From: an uncultured Propionibacteriaceae bacterium
GTDB taxonomy: Bacteria; Actinomycetota; Actinomycetes; Propionibacteriales; Propionibacteriaceae
Assembly (NCBI GenBank): GCA_937926975.1
Contig: CALBCJ010000015.1
Location: forward strand, 1 to 30,817
Direction: 5' to 3'
DNA length: 30,817 nt
Part shown: positions 20,332-28,680 of the stretch, in pieces
Layout of the letters: each line of letters begins with the position of its first letter
Position numbering within the stretch: the first letter of the stretch is position 1
Translations under genes and position numbers: made by a program
Notes under the pieces: generated by a model
Database searches by the model: none
Told to the model about the DNA's origin: nothing
What the model saw: the letters and a program-made list of their open reading frames with translations, nothing else

Positions 20332-22006
20332 CCTGACGTCCCAGGACCCGCGCTTCAAGACGCTGAGGTTCCACGACGGGATGAACCTGCTTCTGGCCGA
20401 CCGGACGGACAGCTCCACGTCGGGCGACAGCCGCAACGGGGCCGGCAAGTCGAGCTTCGTCAAGCTGCTGCGGTACCTGATGGGCGGCACTCTAGATAAG
20501 AACCTCAAGAAGGCACTCAAGCACTCCTTCACAGCGACGGTCGGCCTCGGTCCCGGCTCGCCGGTCGAGGTCTGCCGTCGGGTGTCGCCGGGGACGGAGG
20601 TCCAGGTTGACCAGGTGACGTACTTGGTGTCGGAGTGGAGGTCCCGGCTCGGCGCAGCCCTGGGGATCCCGGCCCAGGCTCCGCGGCCGACAGCGCCCCA
20701 GGTGTTCGCCCAGCTCTTCCGTACGTACTTTCAGGACGCGGTGCGGACTTTTGCCCAGGAGTCGGACCTTGACTGCGGGATACGCATCGGCTACCTGCTG
20801 GGCCTTTCTCCGGAGGTCTTGTGCCCGGCTCGCGAGATTGCAGCACTCGAGAAGCACGGCAAGAGCCTGCGCAGTGCCATCAAGGCCGGGGCTCTGCCGT
20901 CACTGAGCCTGTCGGTGGCCGAGCTGAGAGCGCAGCTGGCGCAAGCCGAGAAGCGGCGGCAGGAGATGAAGGTTAAGCTGTCCGGGTTCCGGGTAGACGA
21001 GCAGTACGCCGACCACCAGACCGCGGCCGACCGGCTGTCGAAGCAGCTGCGTGACCTCAACGACACCGCGCTCGCACTGACCCGTCGCCAGCGTGAGATC
21101 GCGGAGGCAGCGGTCGCGGAGAACCTGGCGGCCGAGCCGCCGGGCACGGACGCGCTCCAGGCCATGTACCAGGAAGTAGGGCTGCTCCTTCCGCAGACCG
21201 TCACTCAGCGTTTCGAGGAGGTGGCTGACTTCCACACCTCGGTGATTCAGAACCGACGCATGTTCCTGGAGTCTGAGCTGCAGTCCGCGACCAGCCGGCT
21301 GGATGAGGTCCGGGCCGAGATCAGCCGGCTTGATGCTGAACGAGCGAAGGTCATGGAGCTGCTGGAGCAGTCGATGGCGCTTGAGACGTTCCGCGCCGCC
21401 GAGGTAGCGCTGGCACGTCAGGACGCGACGGTGGCGAGTCTGGAGGAACGCCTTGAGCAGGCCACAGCGCTGGAGAAGCAGAGGCTCGATGTAAAAGACC
21501 AGTCGCTGCAGGCACAGAAGGCTCTGGTGAGGGAGTGCGAGGAGCGTTCCGAGATCCTGAGTGATGCGATGATGCTCTTCTCTCGGCTCGGTGAGGAGAT
21601 CTACTCCGACCGCAGCGTCTATCTGCTTCTTGAGCCGTCTGAGAAAGGTGTCTTCAAGGTCGTTCCCCGGATCGACGGGGATGCCTCGACGGGAATCTCC
21701 GAGGTCAAGGTCTTCGTGCTGGACCTGGTGTGCCTGGTCTCGGCCATCCGACTCGCTCGGGCGCCACGGGTCCTCGTCCACGACTCGCTGCTCTTCGACT
21801 CCATGGACGACCGCCAGGTGGCGTCGTGCCTCAATATCGGGGCCCGTCTCGCCGACGAGATCGGGTTCCAGTACATCGTCACCATGAACTCGGACCGGCT
21901 GGCGGCGGTCGAGAAGGAAGGATTCGACCGGCGCGACTACGTGATCGACCCTGTCCTGACGGACAAGGGTGATGCTGGGGGGCTGTTCGGGTTCCGATTC
22001 GTCTAG
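20318..22006 (+). CDS. DUF2326-like coiled-coil ABC ATPase of the ABC-3C system
   Basis: The product from GTG 20318 has 562 residues. I chose this start because GGAG lies 8 nt upstream and the protein then begins FLHSLTSQDPRFKTLRFHDGMNLLLADR, an N-terminal strand pair typical of DUF2326 ATPases; ATG 20291 would add nine unrelated residues. Walker A is NGAGKSS with Lys44. A long coiled coil fills the middle (about 180-430, many Glu/Arg/Leu heptads). A Walker B-like strand RVLVHDSLLFDSMDD lies near 490. Overall it resembles an SMC/RecN/RecF-type ATPase. In ABC-3C systems this protein is thought to sense invading DNA or a nucleoprotein structure and control the effector. Confidence 0.88.
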   Translation: MFLHSLTSQDPRFKTLRFHDGMNLLLADRTDSSTSGDSRNGAGKSSFVKLLRYLMGGTLDKNLKKALKHSFTATVGLGPGSPVEVCRRVSPGTEVQVDQVTYLVSEWRSRLGAALGIPAQAPRPTAPQVFAQLFRTYFQDAVRTFAQESDLDCGIRIGYLLGLSPEVLCPAREIAALEKHGKSLRSAIKAGALPSLSLSVAELRAQLAQAEKRRQEMKVKLSGFRVDEQYADHQTAADRLSKQLRDLNDTALALTRRQREIAEAAVAENLAAEPPGTDALQAMYQEVGLLLPQTVTQRFEEVADFHTSVIQNRRMFLESELQSATSRLDEVRAEISRLDAERAKVMELLEQSMALETFRAAEVALARQDATVASLEERLEQATALEKQRLDVKDQSLQAQKALVRECEERSEILSDAMMLFSRLGEEIYSDRSVYLLLEPSEKGVFKVVPRIDGDASTGISEVKVFVLDLVCLVSAIRLARAPRVLVHDSLLFDSMDDRQVASCLNIGARLADEIGFQYIVTMNSDRLAAVEKEGFDRRDYVIDPVLTDKGDAGGLFGFRFV

Positions 22007-22009
22007 GCT
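22004..22009 (+). promoter_or_regulatory. -10 box for the aldo/keto reductase gene
   Basis: TAGGCT overlaps the stop of the ATPase gene and is followed by 7 nt and ATG 22017. It gives the reductase-sirtuin pair its own promoter despite the 10-nt gap to the ABC-3C genes. Confidence 0.5.
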
Positions 22010-22016
22010 CACAGGC

Positions 22017-22967
22017 ATGACGAGCGAGCGGCGTCTTGGCAGCAGCGACCTGGTCGTCAGCGCGGTCGGGCTGGGGTGCAACAACTTCGGCCGACCGGGG
22101 ACGGCGACCGTCACCGTGGAGGGCACCCGGGCGGTGATCGACGCGGCGATCGAGCGCGGGGTGGTCTTCCTCGACACCGCCGAGCTGTACGGGGAGCCCG
22201 GCGGCCGCTCTGAGGAGCTGATGGGCCAGGCGCTCCAGGGGCGACGTGACCAGGTGGTGCTGGCGACGAAGTTCGGCTACCCGGGCGCCGGGCCGGCCGG
22301 CTGCGAGCAGTGGGGCCGGCGGGGTAGCGCCGCCTACCTGCGCCAGGCTCTGGAAGGCTCGCTGACCAGGCTCGGGACCGACTACATCGACCTGTACCAG
22401 ATGCACGCGCCGGACTCGGACACCCCGGTCGGTGAGACTCTCGCGGCGCTGGCCGAGCTCGTCACCGACGGCAAGGTGCGCTACCTGGGGCACTCCAACT
22501 TCTCGGCCGAGCAGGTCCGGGAGGCGGAGCGGGTGGCTGCCGAGCTGGGCCTGCCGCGGTTCGTGTCGGCGCAGAACGAGTACTCGCTGCTGCACCGCGA
22601 GCCGGAGCGGGAGCTGCTGGGCCTGTGCCAGGCGCTGGGGCTGGGCTTCCTGCCGTACTTCCCGCTGCGGATGGGCCTGCTGACCGGCAAGTACGGCCGC
22701 GACGGCGGCTCGGGGCGCCTGGAGCGCCGGCCGGAGGTGCTGGCCGGCGTCGACTGGGACCAGCTCGAGGCGTACCAGCAGTTCTGTGACGCCGCCGGGG
22801 TGACGATGACCGAGGCCACCTTCGCCTGGATGCTGGCCCAGCCGGCGGTGTCGAGCGTGATCGCCGGCGCCACCACCGCGCAGCAGGTCCACCAGAACGC
22901 CGATGCCGGGCTGACCAGGCTCGACGCTGACCAGCTGGACATCATCGGCGAGCTCTTCCGCCCGTGA
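22017..22967 (+). CDS. Aldo/keto reductase
   Basis: The 316-residue product has the full catalytic tetrad of NADPH-dependent aldo/keto reductases: Asp53 and Tyr58 in DTAELYG, Lys85 in ATKFGYPG and His130 in YQMHAPD. GHSNFSAEQV and the C-terminal cofactor region with SSVIAGATTAQQV follow the usual (beta/alpha)8 plan. The substrate cannot be inferred. ATG 22017 is chosen because of the -10 box 7 nt upstream; a longer frame from 21969 overlaps the previous gene. The stop overlaps the GTG of the sirtuin gene (GTGA), so the two are an operon. Confidence 0.93.
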   Translation: MTSERRLGSSDLVVSAVGLGCNNFGRPGTATVTVEGTRAVIDAAIERGVVFLDTAELYGEPGGRSEELMGQALQGRRDQVVLATKFGYPGAGPAGCEQWGRRGSAAYLRQALEGSLTRLGTDYIDLYQMHAPDSDTPVGETLAALAELVTDGKVRYLGHSNFSAEQVREAERVAAELGLPRFVSAQNEYSLLHREPERELLGLCQALGLGFLPYFPLRMGLLTGKYGRDGGSGRLERRPEVLAGVDWDQLEAYQQFCDAAGVTMTEATFAWMLAQPAVSSVIAGATTAQQVHQNADAGLTRLDADQLDIIGELFRP

Positions 22968-23848
22968 GCCCCAGGCCCCGCGTCGAGCTGTCGACGCTGC
23001 GTACGCTGCCGCCGGTCAGCCGCCACGACCAGGTGGCCGACCTCGTGGCCCTGCTCCGCGGCCGGAGCTGGACGGTGCTCAGCGGGGCCGGGATGTCGAC
23101 CGACTCGGGGATCCCGGACTACCGCGGGCCAAAGGCGCCGAAGGCGAGCCCAATGATGTACGACGACTTCGTCGCCGACCCGGCGAGCCGGCAGCGCTAC
23201 TGGGCCCGCTCCATGCTGGGCTGGCAGTCGTTCCGCAAGGCCCGGCCGAACCGGGGCCACGAGATCCTGCCCCCGCTGCCCGGCCTGGTGGGCGTGGTCA
23301 CCCAGAACGTGGACGGGCTGCACCAGCAGGCGGGCAGCGACCCGGTGGTGGACCTGCACGGCCGGATCGACCGGGTGGTCTGCCTGGGCTGCGGCCGGCG
23401 GAGCTCGCGGGCCGCGCTGCAGCAGCGGCTGGCGCGGCTCAACCCGGACACCGACGGGTACCTGCCGGCCGGGGCGGCCGAGCTCGACGCGGCCCGGCTG
23501 CGGCCCGACGGTGACGCGGTGGTCGACGACTGGCAGTCGTTCCAGGTGCCCGGCTGCCCCGACTGCGGCGGGGTGCTGAAGCCCGACGTGGTGTTCTTCG
23601 GCGAGTCGGTCCCGCGGCCGGTGGTCGACGCCGCGTACGCACTGGTGGACGCGGCCGAGGTGCTGGTCGTGCTGGGGTCGTCGCTGACGGTGATGTCGGG
23701 GCTCCGCTTCGTACGCCACCAGGCCCGCCTCGGCAAGCCGGTAGCCATCGTGAACCGCGGCGCGACCAGGGGTGACGAACTGGCGACGGTACGGCTGGAG
23801 GCTGGCGTCAGCGAGACCCTGGCCCGGCTGGAGCCCGCGGTGGCCTGA
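22964..23848 (+). CDS. Sir2-family NAD-dependent protein deacylase
   Basis: The 294-residue product has all sirtuin landmarks: GAGMSTDSGIPDYRG at 41-55, TQNVDGLH at 113-120, catalytic His132 in DLHG, and a zinc site of Cys140/Cys143 and Cys198/Cys201. The large zinc-domain insert and GAGMSTDSGIPDYRG pattern are closer to SIRT4-like enzymes than to short CobB types. It would remove acyl groups from lysines using NAD. It starts with GTG overlapping the reductase stop, so levels of the two enzymes are tied. Confidence 0.95.
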   Translation: MSPRPRVELSTLRTLPPVSRHDQVADLVALLRGRSWTVLSGAGMSTDSGIPDYRGPKAPKASPMMYDDFVADPASRQRYWARSMLGWQSFRKARPNRGHEILPPLPGLVGVVTQNVDGLHQQAGSDPVVDLHGRIDRVVCLGCGRRSSRAALQQRLARLNPDTDGYLPAGAAELDAARLRPDGDAVVDDWQSFQVPGCPDCGGVLKPDVVFFGESVPRPVVDAAYALVDAAEVLVVLGSSLTVMSGLRFVRHQARLGKPVAIVNRGATRGDELATVRLEAGVSETLARLEPAVA

Positions 23849-23864
23849 CCGGGGGCGGGTTGGC

Positions 23865-23870
23865 TAGGCT
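23865..23870 (+). promoter_or_regulatory. -10 box for fhs
   Basis: TAGGCT is followed by 6 nt and the ATG at 23877. It is a leaderless arrangement. Confidence 0.5.
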
Positions 23871-23876
23871 GCCCAG

Positions 23877-25622
23877 ATGGCGACCAAGGATGCACGTCTG
23901 ACGCGCAGCGGCCCCGAGGCCCCGACCGACCTGGTGGCCCTGGCGGCCCGGGCTGGGATCGGCGCTGAGCACGTCATCGGGTACGGGCGCGGTGTCGCCA
24001 AGATCGACCCGGCGGCCCTGGACGGTGAGCCGCCAGCTGACTCGGCGGCCGCGGCGCACTACGTCGTGGTCACGGGCATCACCCCGACCCCGTTCGGCGA
24101 GGGGAAGTCGACCACCGCGATCGGGCTGGCGCAGGCGCTGGCGCAGCGCGGGCAGCGCAGCGTCCTCACCCTGCGGCAGTCGGCGATGGGCCCGACGTTT
24201 GGGATCAAGGGCGGTGCTGGCGGCTCGGGCGGGGCCCGGATCGAGCCGGCCGAGCGGATGAACCTGCACCTCACTGGCGACTTTCACGCCGTCACCGCCG
24301 CCCACAACCTGCTGGCGGCCGTGCTCGACAACCACCTGCACCACGGCAACGCGCTGGGCATCGACGTACGCACGATCACCTGGCCGCGGGTCCTCGACAT
24401 GAACGACCGGGCGCTGCGGCAGGTCGTGGTGGGGCTGGGAGCCAGCAGCGACGGCGTCACCCGCCAGTCGTCGTTCGACATCACCCCGGCTAGTGAGGTG
24501 ATGGTGATCTTGTCGCTGGCCACGTCACTGGCCGACCTGCGCCGCCGGCTCGGCAGGATCGTCGTCGCCCGCCGTCAGGACGGGACCTGGGTCACCGCGG
24601 AGGACCTCAAGGCGGCCGGGGCGATGGCGGCGGTGCTGCGTGACGCGCTGGCGCCGAACCTGCTGCGTACCGGGGAGGGCACCCCGGCCCTGATCCACAC
24701 CGGCCCGTTCGGGAACATCGCCACCGGATGCTCGTCGGTGATCGCTGACCTGGTCGCCGCCCGGGGCCTGGCCGGGTCGGGCGAGGACCAGCCCGGCTAT
24801 GTCCTGACTGAGGCCGGTTTCGGCTCTGACATGGGGCTGGAGCGCTTTGTTGACCTGAAGTGCGCGGTCTCCGGGATGCGTCCGGAGGCGGCGGTGGTGG
24901 TGGTCACCGTCCGGGCGCTCAAGGCGCACTCCGGGCGGTACCGGGTGGTGGCGGGCAAGGACCTGCCGGCCGGGATGGTGGAGGAGAACCTCGACGACGT
25001 CCGTACGGGTGCGGCCAACATGCTCAAGCACCTCCAGATCGTGCGCGGCTTCGGCCTGGAGCCGGTGGTCGCGGTGAACGTCTTCCCGACCGACCACCCC
25101 AGCGAGGTCGAGGAGGTGATGCGGCTGGCCCGCGAGGCCGGAGCCCGGGTGGCTGCCGTACGGCCGGTCACCGACGGCGGGCGCGGCTGCCTGGAGCTGG
25201 CCGACGCGGTCGCCGACGCCTGCCAGGAGGTGCGCCAGCGCGGCGGCGAGGTCCGTCCCCGGTACCAGGCGAGCGACGACCTGCGGACCAAGATCGCCCA
25301 GGTAGCCGCCATGTACGGGGCGGATGGCGTCGACTACACCCCGGCCGCCCGCCGGTTCCTGGACGCCTGCCAGAAGGAGGGGTACGGCGACCTGGCGGTG
25401 GTGGTGGCGAAGACCCCGCTGTCGCTGTCGGCTGAGCCGTCGGCGAAGGGGGTTCCGACAGGCTGGCGCCTGCCCGTACGGGAGGTGCGGCTCGCGGCCG
25501 GCGCGGGCTACGTGTACGCGATCTGCGGCTCGATCTCGACGATGCCGGGCCTGCCGAGCCACCCGTCGGCCGAGGTGATCGACATCGACCCGGAGACGGG
25601 CGAGATCCTCAACCTGCGCTGA
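23877..25622 (+). CDS. fhs: Formate-tetrahydrofolate ligase
   Basis: The 581-residue product is slightly longer than the usual ~557 because of N-terminal residues. It has the ATP-binding P-loop TPTPFGEGKSTT at 69-80, then MGPTFGIKGGAGGSG and the EVMVILSLATSLADLR block that define the family, and ends with the typical GEILNL. The enzyme makes 10-formyl-THF from formate, THF and ATP, feeding purine and formyl-Met synthesis. It has its own promoter and stands alone; no other folate gene is nearby. Confidence 0.97.
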   Translation: MATKDARLTRSGPEAPTDLVALAARAGIGAEHVIGYGRGVAKIDPAALDGEPPADSAAAAHYVVVTGITPTPFGEGKSTTAIGLAQALAQRGQRSVLTLRQSAMGPTFGIKGGAGGSGGARIEPAERMNLHLTGDFHAVTAAHNLLAAVLDNHLHHGNALGIDVRTITWPRVLDMNDRALRQVVVGLGASSDGVTRQSSFDITPASEVMVILSLATSLADLRRRLGRIVVARRQDGTWVTAEDLKAAGAMAAVLRDALAPNLLRTGEGTPALIHTGPFGNIATGCSSVIADLVAARGLAGSGEDQPGYVLTEAGFGSDMGLERFVDLKCAVSGMRPEAAVVVVTVRALKAHSGRYRVVAGKDLPAGMVEENLDDVRTGAANMLKHLQIVRGFGLEPVVAVNVFPTDHPSEVEEVMRLAREAGARVAAVRPVTDGGRGCLELADAVADACQEVRQRGGEVRPRYQASDDLRTKIAQVAAMYGADGVDYTPAARRFLDACQKEGYGDLAVVVAKTPLSLSAEPSAKGVPTGWRLPVREVRLAAGAGYVYAICGSISTMPGLPSHPSAEVIDIDPETGEILNLR

Positions 25623-25847
25623 CACCCGGGCGGCCCACCTCAGGACGTGAGCTGTGCCAAGCCAGAGCAGTGCTCGTATGCTGTCGCCCCGGGGCGCGGG
25701 TGCTGCCGCGCCGTCGCACGCTGCCCGGCGAGGTCGACGGTGGCCGGTCGCTGGCGTGGCCGGCTGACAAGGGCTGATGCGTGGGCTGACGCGAGCGTCT
25801 TGATCTTGGCTGTCAGGTGTGTTCTGATGGGGGGCACTGCTCCCGTT

Positions 25848-25854
25848 AAGGAGG
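25848..25854 (+). promoter_or_regulatory. Strong ribosome-binding site of the toxin operon
   Basis: AAGGAGG lies 7 nt before ATG 25862. A TTGATC at 25800 and a weak TCTGAT at 25823, 17 bp apart, could be the promoter. The rest of 25623-25861 shows nothing recognisable. Confidence 0.55.
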
Positions 25855-25861
25855 ACGCCTT

Positions 25862-26284
25862 ATGGGCCAGCCGACAATGCCGGACCTGTTCGGCCGGTTG
25901 ACAGATCAGGTTCAGAAGTGGGCCGAGAGCGACGCCAAGCCCTTCGACTGGACGGCGTACGAGCTGTCGAGCTCGCGGACGCTGTCGGGGACGGACTCGC
26001 AGGACCGGGTCACGGTCGTGATGGACGACTTCAAGGTCGCGAGCATTCGGGTTGACCAGCTCTGGGCCACGGAGCCGCACCGCACGGTGGAGGAGATCGA
26101 GGAGCGCGTTGTCGAGGCCGTGAACACGGTCTTGCGGCAGTACCTGCTCGAGGAGTTCCATGCGGCCTCACAAGCGTCGATGCCGGCGCCGGACCTCTAC
26201 GAGAAGCTGCGCGAGCTGTCTGCGGACTTTGGTGCCGCGTACGAGCGGGCGATGGAGTCGATCGAAGCGAGGACCCCACGATGA
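25862..26284 (+). CDS. YbaB/EbfC-like protein of a type VII-associated operon
   Basis: The 140-residue product has an N-terminal amphipathic part, a central pair of strands (RVTVVMDDFKVASIRVDQLW) and long C-terminal helices (TVEEIEERVVEAVNTVLRQY), split here by position only. This is the helix-strand-helix plan of YbaB/EbfC proteins, which in actinobacteria often head operons of WXG100 proteins and polymorphic toxins. In those operons the role is unclear; DNA binding or chaperoning has been suggested for the wider family. The strong AAGGAGG fixes the start. The stop overlaps the next ATG (ATGA). Confidence 0.65.
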   Translation: MGQPTMPDLFGRLTDQVQKWAESDAKPFDWTAYELSSSRTLSGTDSQDRVTVVMDDFKVASIRVDQLWATEPHRTVEEIEERVVEAVNTVLRQYLLEEFHAASQASMPAPDLYEKLRELSADFGAAYERAMESIEARTPR

Positions 26285-26604
26285 GCGATGTTGTGTTCCG
26301 CCCCGAGTCCTGGAGCAAGAGCGGGGCGGCGTTCACTCAGGAGAGCCAGAGCATCTCCAGCAAGGTCACCTCGACCCTGGGCGGCATGAGCGTTGACGCT
26401 CTGGGCTGCGGGAAGGGTGGGCACCCGGCCGATGTTGCGCTGAGCCTGGTGGTCCCGCCGCTGCTGCAGGTCTTCACCGAGGCGATCCAGGGCATGGCCG
26501 AGGGCCTCGGTGTGGTGGGCGAGATGCTGACCGCCACCGGCATCGCGTACGCGAGCACCGAGGACGCCAACACCCAGGCTGGCCAGAGCATCGGCAACGA
26601 CTAA
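26281..26604 (+). CDS. WXG100/EspC-like small secreted protein
   Basis: The 107-residue product is mostly helical, lacks a signal peptide and is rich in Ser, Gly and Ala. It has a pattern of two helices joined by a Gly-rich turn (LGCGKGGHPADVALS) and a C-terminal AYASTEDANTQAG, as in EspC-like and WXG100-like substrates of type VII secretion. A strict WXG is absent. Its start overlaps the upstream stop and it lies 10 nt before the WXG-type toxin N-terminal domain, so it is probably a co-secreted partner or chaperone of the toxin. Confidence 0.65.
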   Translation: MSDVVFRPESWSKSGAAFTQESQSISSKVTSTLGGMSVDALGCGKGGHPADVALSLVVPPLLQVFTEAIQGMAEGLGVVGEMLTATGIAYASTEDANTQAGQSIGND

Positions 26605-26614
26605 AGGAGACACC

Positions 26615-27076
26615 ATGGCGCTCACGCTGCCTGACTGGCTGGTTCAGGCCATCCACTACCTCGGGTACGAGTTCCCGCAGACCAACGAGGACGTGCTGCG
26701 GCAGTGGGGCGACTCGCTGCGGCAGCTGGCGAGCACGGTCCAGGCGTCACACGCCGGCATGACGGGGGCAGTGACTCACCTGGCCAGCAGCAACGAGGGC
26801 CCCACCGTTGACCAGGTGGTGGCGGCGCTGCGCAGCTCGGAGTCGAACCTGCACTTCCTGGAGGAGTTCGGGCAGGGCGCCGACCTGGCCGCCAAGGGGG
26901 TGGACCTGTGCGCTGCCGCGGTGGTGGTCATGAAGGGGGTCGTTCTCTTCCAGCTGGCCCTGATCGCGCCGGCGGTTGCCGCGGGCCCTCTCAGCTTCGC
27001 TGGGAAGAAGGCTGTCGAGTACGCCATCGACAGGGCGGTCGACAAGGCGGTGGACTACTTCCTGGCTGGTGACTGA
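26615..27076 (+). CDS. Stand-alone WXG-type N-terminal trafficking domain
   Basis: The 153-residue product begins LPDWLVQAIHYLGYEFPQTNEDVLRQW, the opening seen at the N-terminus of actinobacterial WXG100-type polymorphic toxins, where Trp and Pro precede a helical bundle. A hydrophobic helix (residues ~103-125, AAAVVVMKGVVLFQLALIAPAV by position) follows. In most toxins this domain is fused to a C-terminal toxin; here the frame stops at residue 153 and the toxin is a separate gene whose ATG overlaps the stop (TGATG). AAGGAG lies before the start. It probably guides secretion of the nuclease in trans. Confidence 0.7.
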   Translation: MALTLPDWLVQAIHYLGYEFPQTNEDVLRQWGDSLRQLASTVQASHAGMTGAVTHLASSNEGPTVDQVVAALRSSESNLHFLEEFGQGADLAAKGVDLCAAAVVVMKGVVLFQLALIAPAVAAGPLSFAGKKAVEYAIDRAVDKAVDYFLAGD

Positions 27077-27615
27077 TGGCGGTTAAAGCTCCCTCGACCA
27101 AGCTGAAGGGGATCCTCAGCCACATCAACCCGAAGCTGAAGTTCGACACCCGGCCCTTCGACCGGACCACGATCGGCAAGCTGAAGGCCAACGCGACGTA
27201 CGTGTCGAGCCGGCGCGGCTCTGCGGCCCAGTACATCTACACGACCGATGCGGCCGGGCGGATCAAGACCGTTACCGCCGACCCGCTGGTGCTGAAGGCC
27301 AGCGGCCGGGCCCGCGGCTCCTACACCTACCGGAACCCGGCCGGCAAGCAGGCCGGGGACGACTCGGGCCACCTGATCGCCGACCGCTTCGACGGAGCCG
27401 GCTCCCGCGAGAATATCGTCGCCCAGCTGTCCTCCACCAACCAAGGGTCGTGGAAGACTATGGAGCAGCAGTGGGCGGACGCGCTGAGCGCATCTCCTCC
27501 CAAGACCGTCAAGGTCGAGATCAATATGCAGTATGGTGCTGGAGGGCGGCCAACAGGGTTTGCCGTGACAGAGTGGATCGACGGAGTGCAGAAGTTCCAT
27601 ACATTCCCTAACTAG
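27076..27615 (+). CDS. DNA/RNA non-specific endonuclease toxin (His-Me finger)
   Basis: The 179-residue product carries GDDSGHLIADRFDGAG with catalytic His99, followed by ENIVAQLSSTNQGSWKTMEQQW with Asn113 and Asn122, the pattern of the Endonuclease_NS_2-like toxin family. Known members at the C-termini of polymorphic toxins cut nucleic acid in rival cells or in the producer. The N-terminal 80 residues are basic and beta-rich. The start overlaps the WXG-domain gene by one base, and three putative immunity genes follow after 12 nt, as expected for a toxin with its neutraliser. No signal peptide is present. Confidence 0.82.
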   Translation: MAVKAPSTKLKGILSHINPKLKFDTRPFDRTTIGKLKANATYVSSRRGSAAQYIYTTDAAGRIKTVTADPLVLKASGRARGSYTYRNPAGKQAGDDSGHLIADRFDGAGSRENIVAQLSSTNQGSWKTMEQQWADALSASPPKTVKVEINMQYGAGGRPTGFAVTEWIDGVQKFHTFPN

Positions 27616-27627
27616 GAAAGGACCAAC

Positions 27628-28122
27628 ATGAGCAGTGCAATTCAGGAGAAGTTCCAGGAGGTCTCGGTCGAGCAGTTGCAGTTGGCTATGGACATGATGG
27701 AGGGCCGGCCTGAGGTCACCGATATCTGGATCTACACCTCGTGGGTGGGCGGTGCCCTGACGGGGGTCGTCGTGTATGGGGTGGAGGGGCATCAGCCAGT
27801 GGAGGCCTACGGTCTCGACTCGGTGCTGAAGGACCCGGTGGGAAGCACTACCGAGGAGTGGCAGTCGATTCTGAACCAGGGGGTGGCGGCTGCTGCGATG
27901 CAGCTGTTCGGGGCGTATCGGGAGGTGGGTGAGGAGCATCCGTCGCGGATCGTGGTGCACTACGATGTGCGGGGCGCGAAGATGGATGCCTCGTTCTCGT
28001 ACAACAAGCTCTACCTCGAGCCGATGGCGCCTACGCCGATCTTCGAGAAGTGGTTGAAGAACGCAGTGGAGACGGGTGACTTCTCGGCGGATGCGACGAC
28101 GGTTCCTGGGTCCGATGGCTAG
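27628..28122 (+). CDS. Immunity protein, paralog 1 (YezG/DUF600-like)
   Basis: The 164-residue product is the first of three tandem paralogs of equal length. Shared blocks are EGRPEVTDIWIYTS, GVVVYGVEGHQPVEAY, and PSRIVVHYDVRGAKMDASFSYNKL (the last quoted by its position, about residues 110-133). The plan of a beta-sheet with Y-x-hydrophobic strands and a late SYNK motif recalls YezG/DUF600, the known neutraliser of DNA/RNA non-specific nuclease toxins. This copy is the most diverged at its N-terminus (MSSAIQEKFQEV). AGGAAAGGA lies before the ATG. Family link moderately sure; role as immunity strongly suggested by position. Confidence 0.7.
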   Translation: MSSAIQEKFQEVSVEQLQLAMDMMEGRPEVTDIWIYTSWVGGALTGVVVYGVEGHQPVEAYGLDSVLKDPVGSTTEEWQSILNQGVAAAAMQLFGAYREVGEEHPSRIVVHYDVRGAKMDASFSYNKLYLEPMAPTPIFEKWLKNAVETGDFSADATTVPGSDG

Positions 28123-28680
28123 TTCCTGCCGGTGAGGGTGGTTCTCATGTCCGAGGGTGTGCGTGAGGCTTTCGAGCGGGTGTCCCTGGAGCAGCTGCAG
28201 CTGGCTGTGGATGCGATGGAGGGGCGGCCCGAGGTCACGGACATCTGGATTCACACCACTCTGGTGGGTGGATTCCTGACTGGTTCCGTCGTGTATGGGG
28301 TGGAGGGGCATGATCCAGTGGAGGACTACTACCTGGACTCGGTGCTGAAGGAGCCGGTGGGAAGCACTACCAGGGAGTGGCAGGCGACTCTTGGTGATGG
28401 GGTGGCTCGGGCGGCCGTGGGGCTTCGTGACGCCTATCGGGAGGCGGGCCAGGAGCATCCGTCGCGGATCGTGGTGCACTACGATGTGCGGGGCTCGAAG
28501 ATGGACGCGTCCTTCTCCTACAACAAGCTCGACGAGGAGGAGCTGGACCCTGTGCCGATCTTCGAGAAGTGGCTGAAGAACGCAGTGGAGACGGGTGACT
28601 CTTCAGCGGATGCGACAACGGTTCCTGGGTCTGATGGCTAGTTCTTGCCGGTGAGGGTGGTCTCATGTCTGAGGGTGTGA
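28098..28680 (+). repeat. Tandem duplication spacer: near-identical junctions between immunity genes
   Basis: The junctions at about 28100-28150 and 28619-28668 are nearly identical: both read GGTTCCTGGGTC, GATGGCTAGTTC, then GCCGGTGAGGGTGG and TCTCATGTC. This marks copies 2 and 3 as tandem repeats of about 520 bp. The third copy's end (29140 on) keeps GGTTCCTGGGTCC and GGCTAGTTCT and then diverges. Confidence 0.75.
28147..28641 (+). CDS. Immunity protein, paralog 2
   Basis: The 164-residue product starts MSEGVREAFERVS. I chose ATG 28147 rather than the GTG at 28132 because it aligns with paralog 3 and gives the same length as the other two copies. GTGAGGGTGG lies before the start, the same spacer as before paralog 3. 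It shares EGRPEVTDIWIHT and SRIVVHYDVRGSKMDASFSYNKL with the others (Ser for Ala in the last block). It has an acidic DEEELDP where copy 1 has YLEPMAP. Probably binds the same or a related nuclease. Confidence 0.7.
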   Translation: MSEGVREAFERVSLEQLQLAVDAMEGRPEVTDIWIHTTLVGGFLTGSVVYGVEGHDPVEDYYLDSVLKEPVGSTTREWQATLGDGVARAAVGLRDAYREAGQEHPSRIVVHYDVRGSKMDASFSYNKLDEEELDPVPIFEKWLKNAVETGDSSADATTVPGSDG

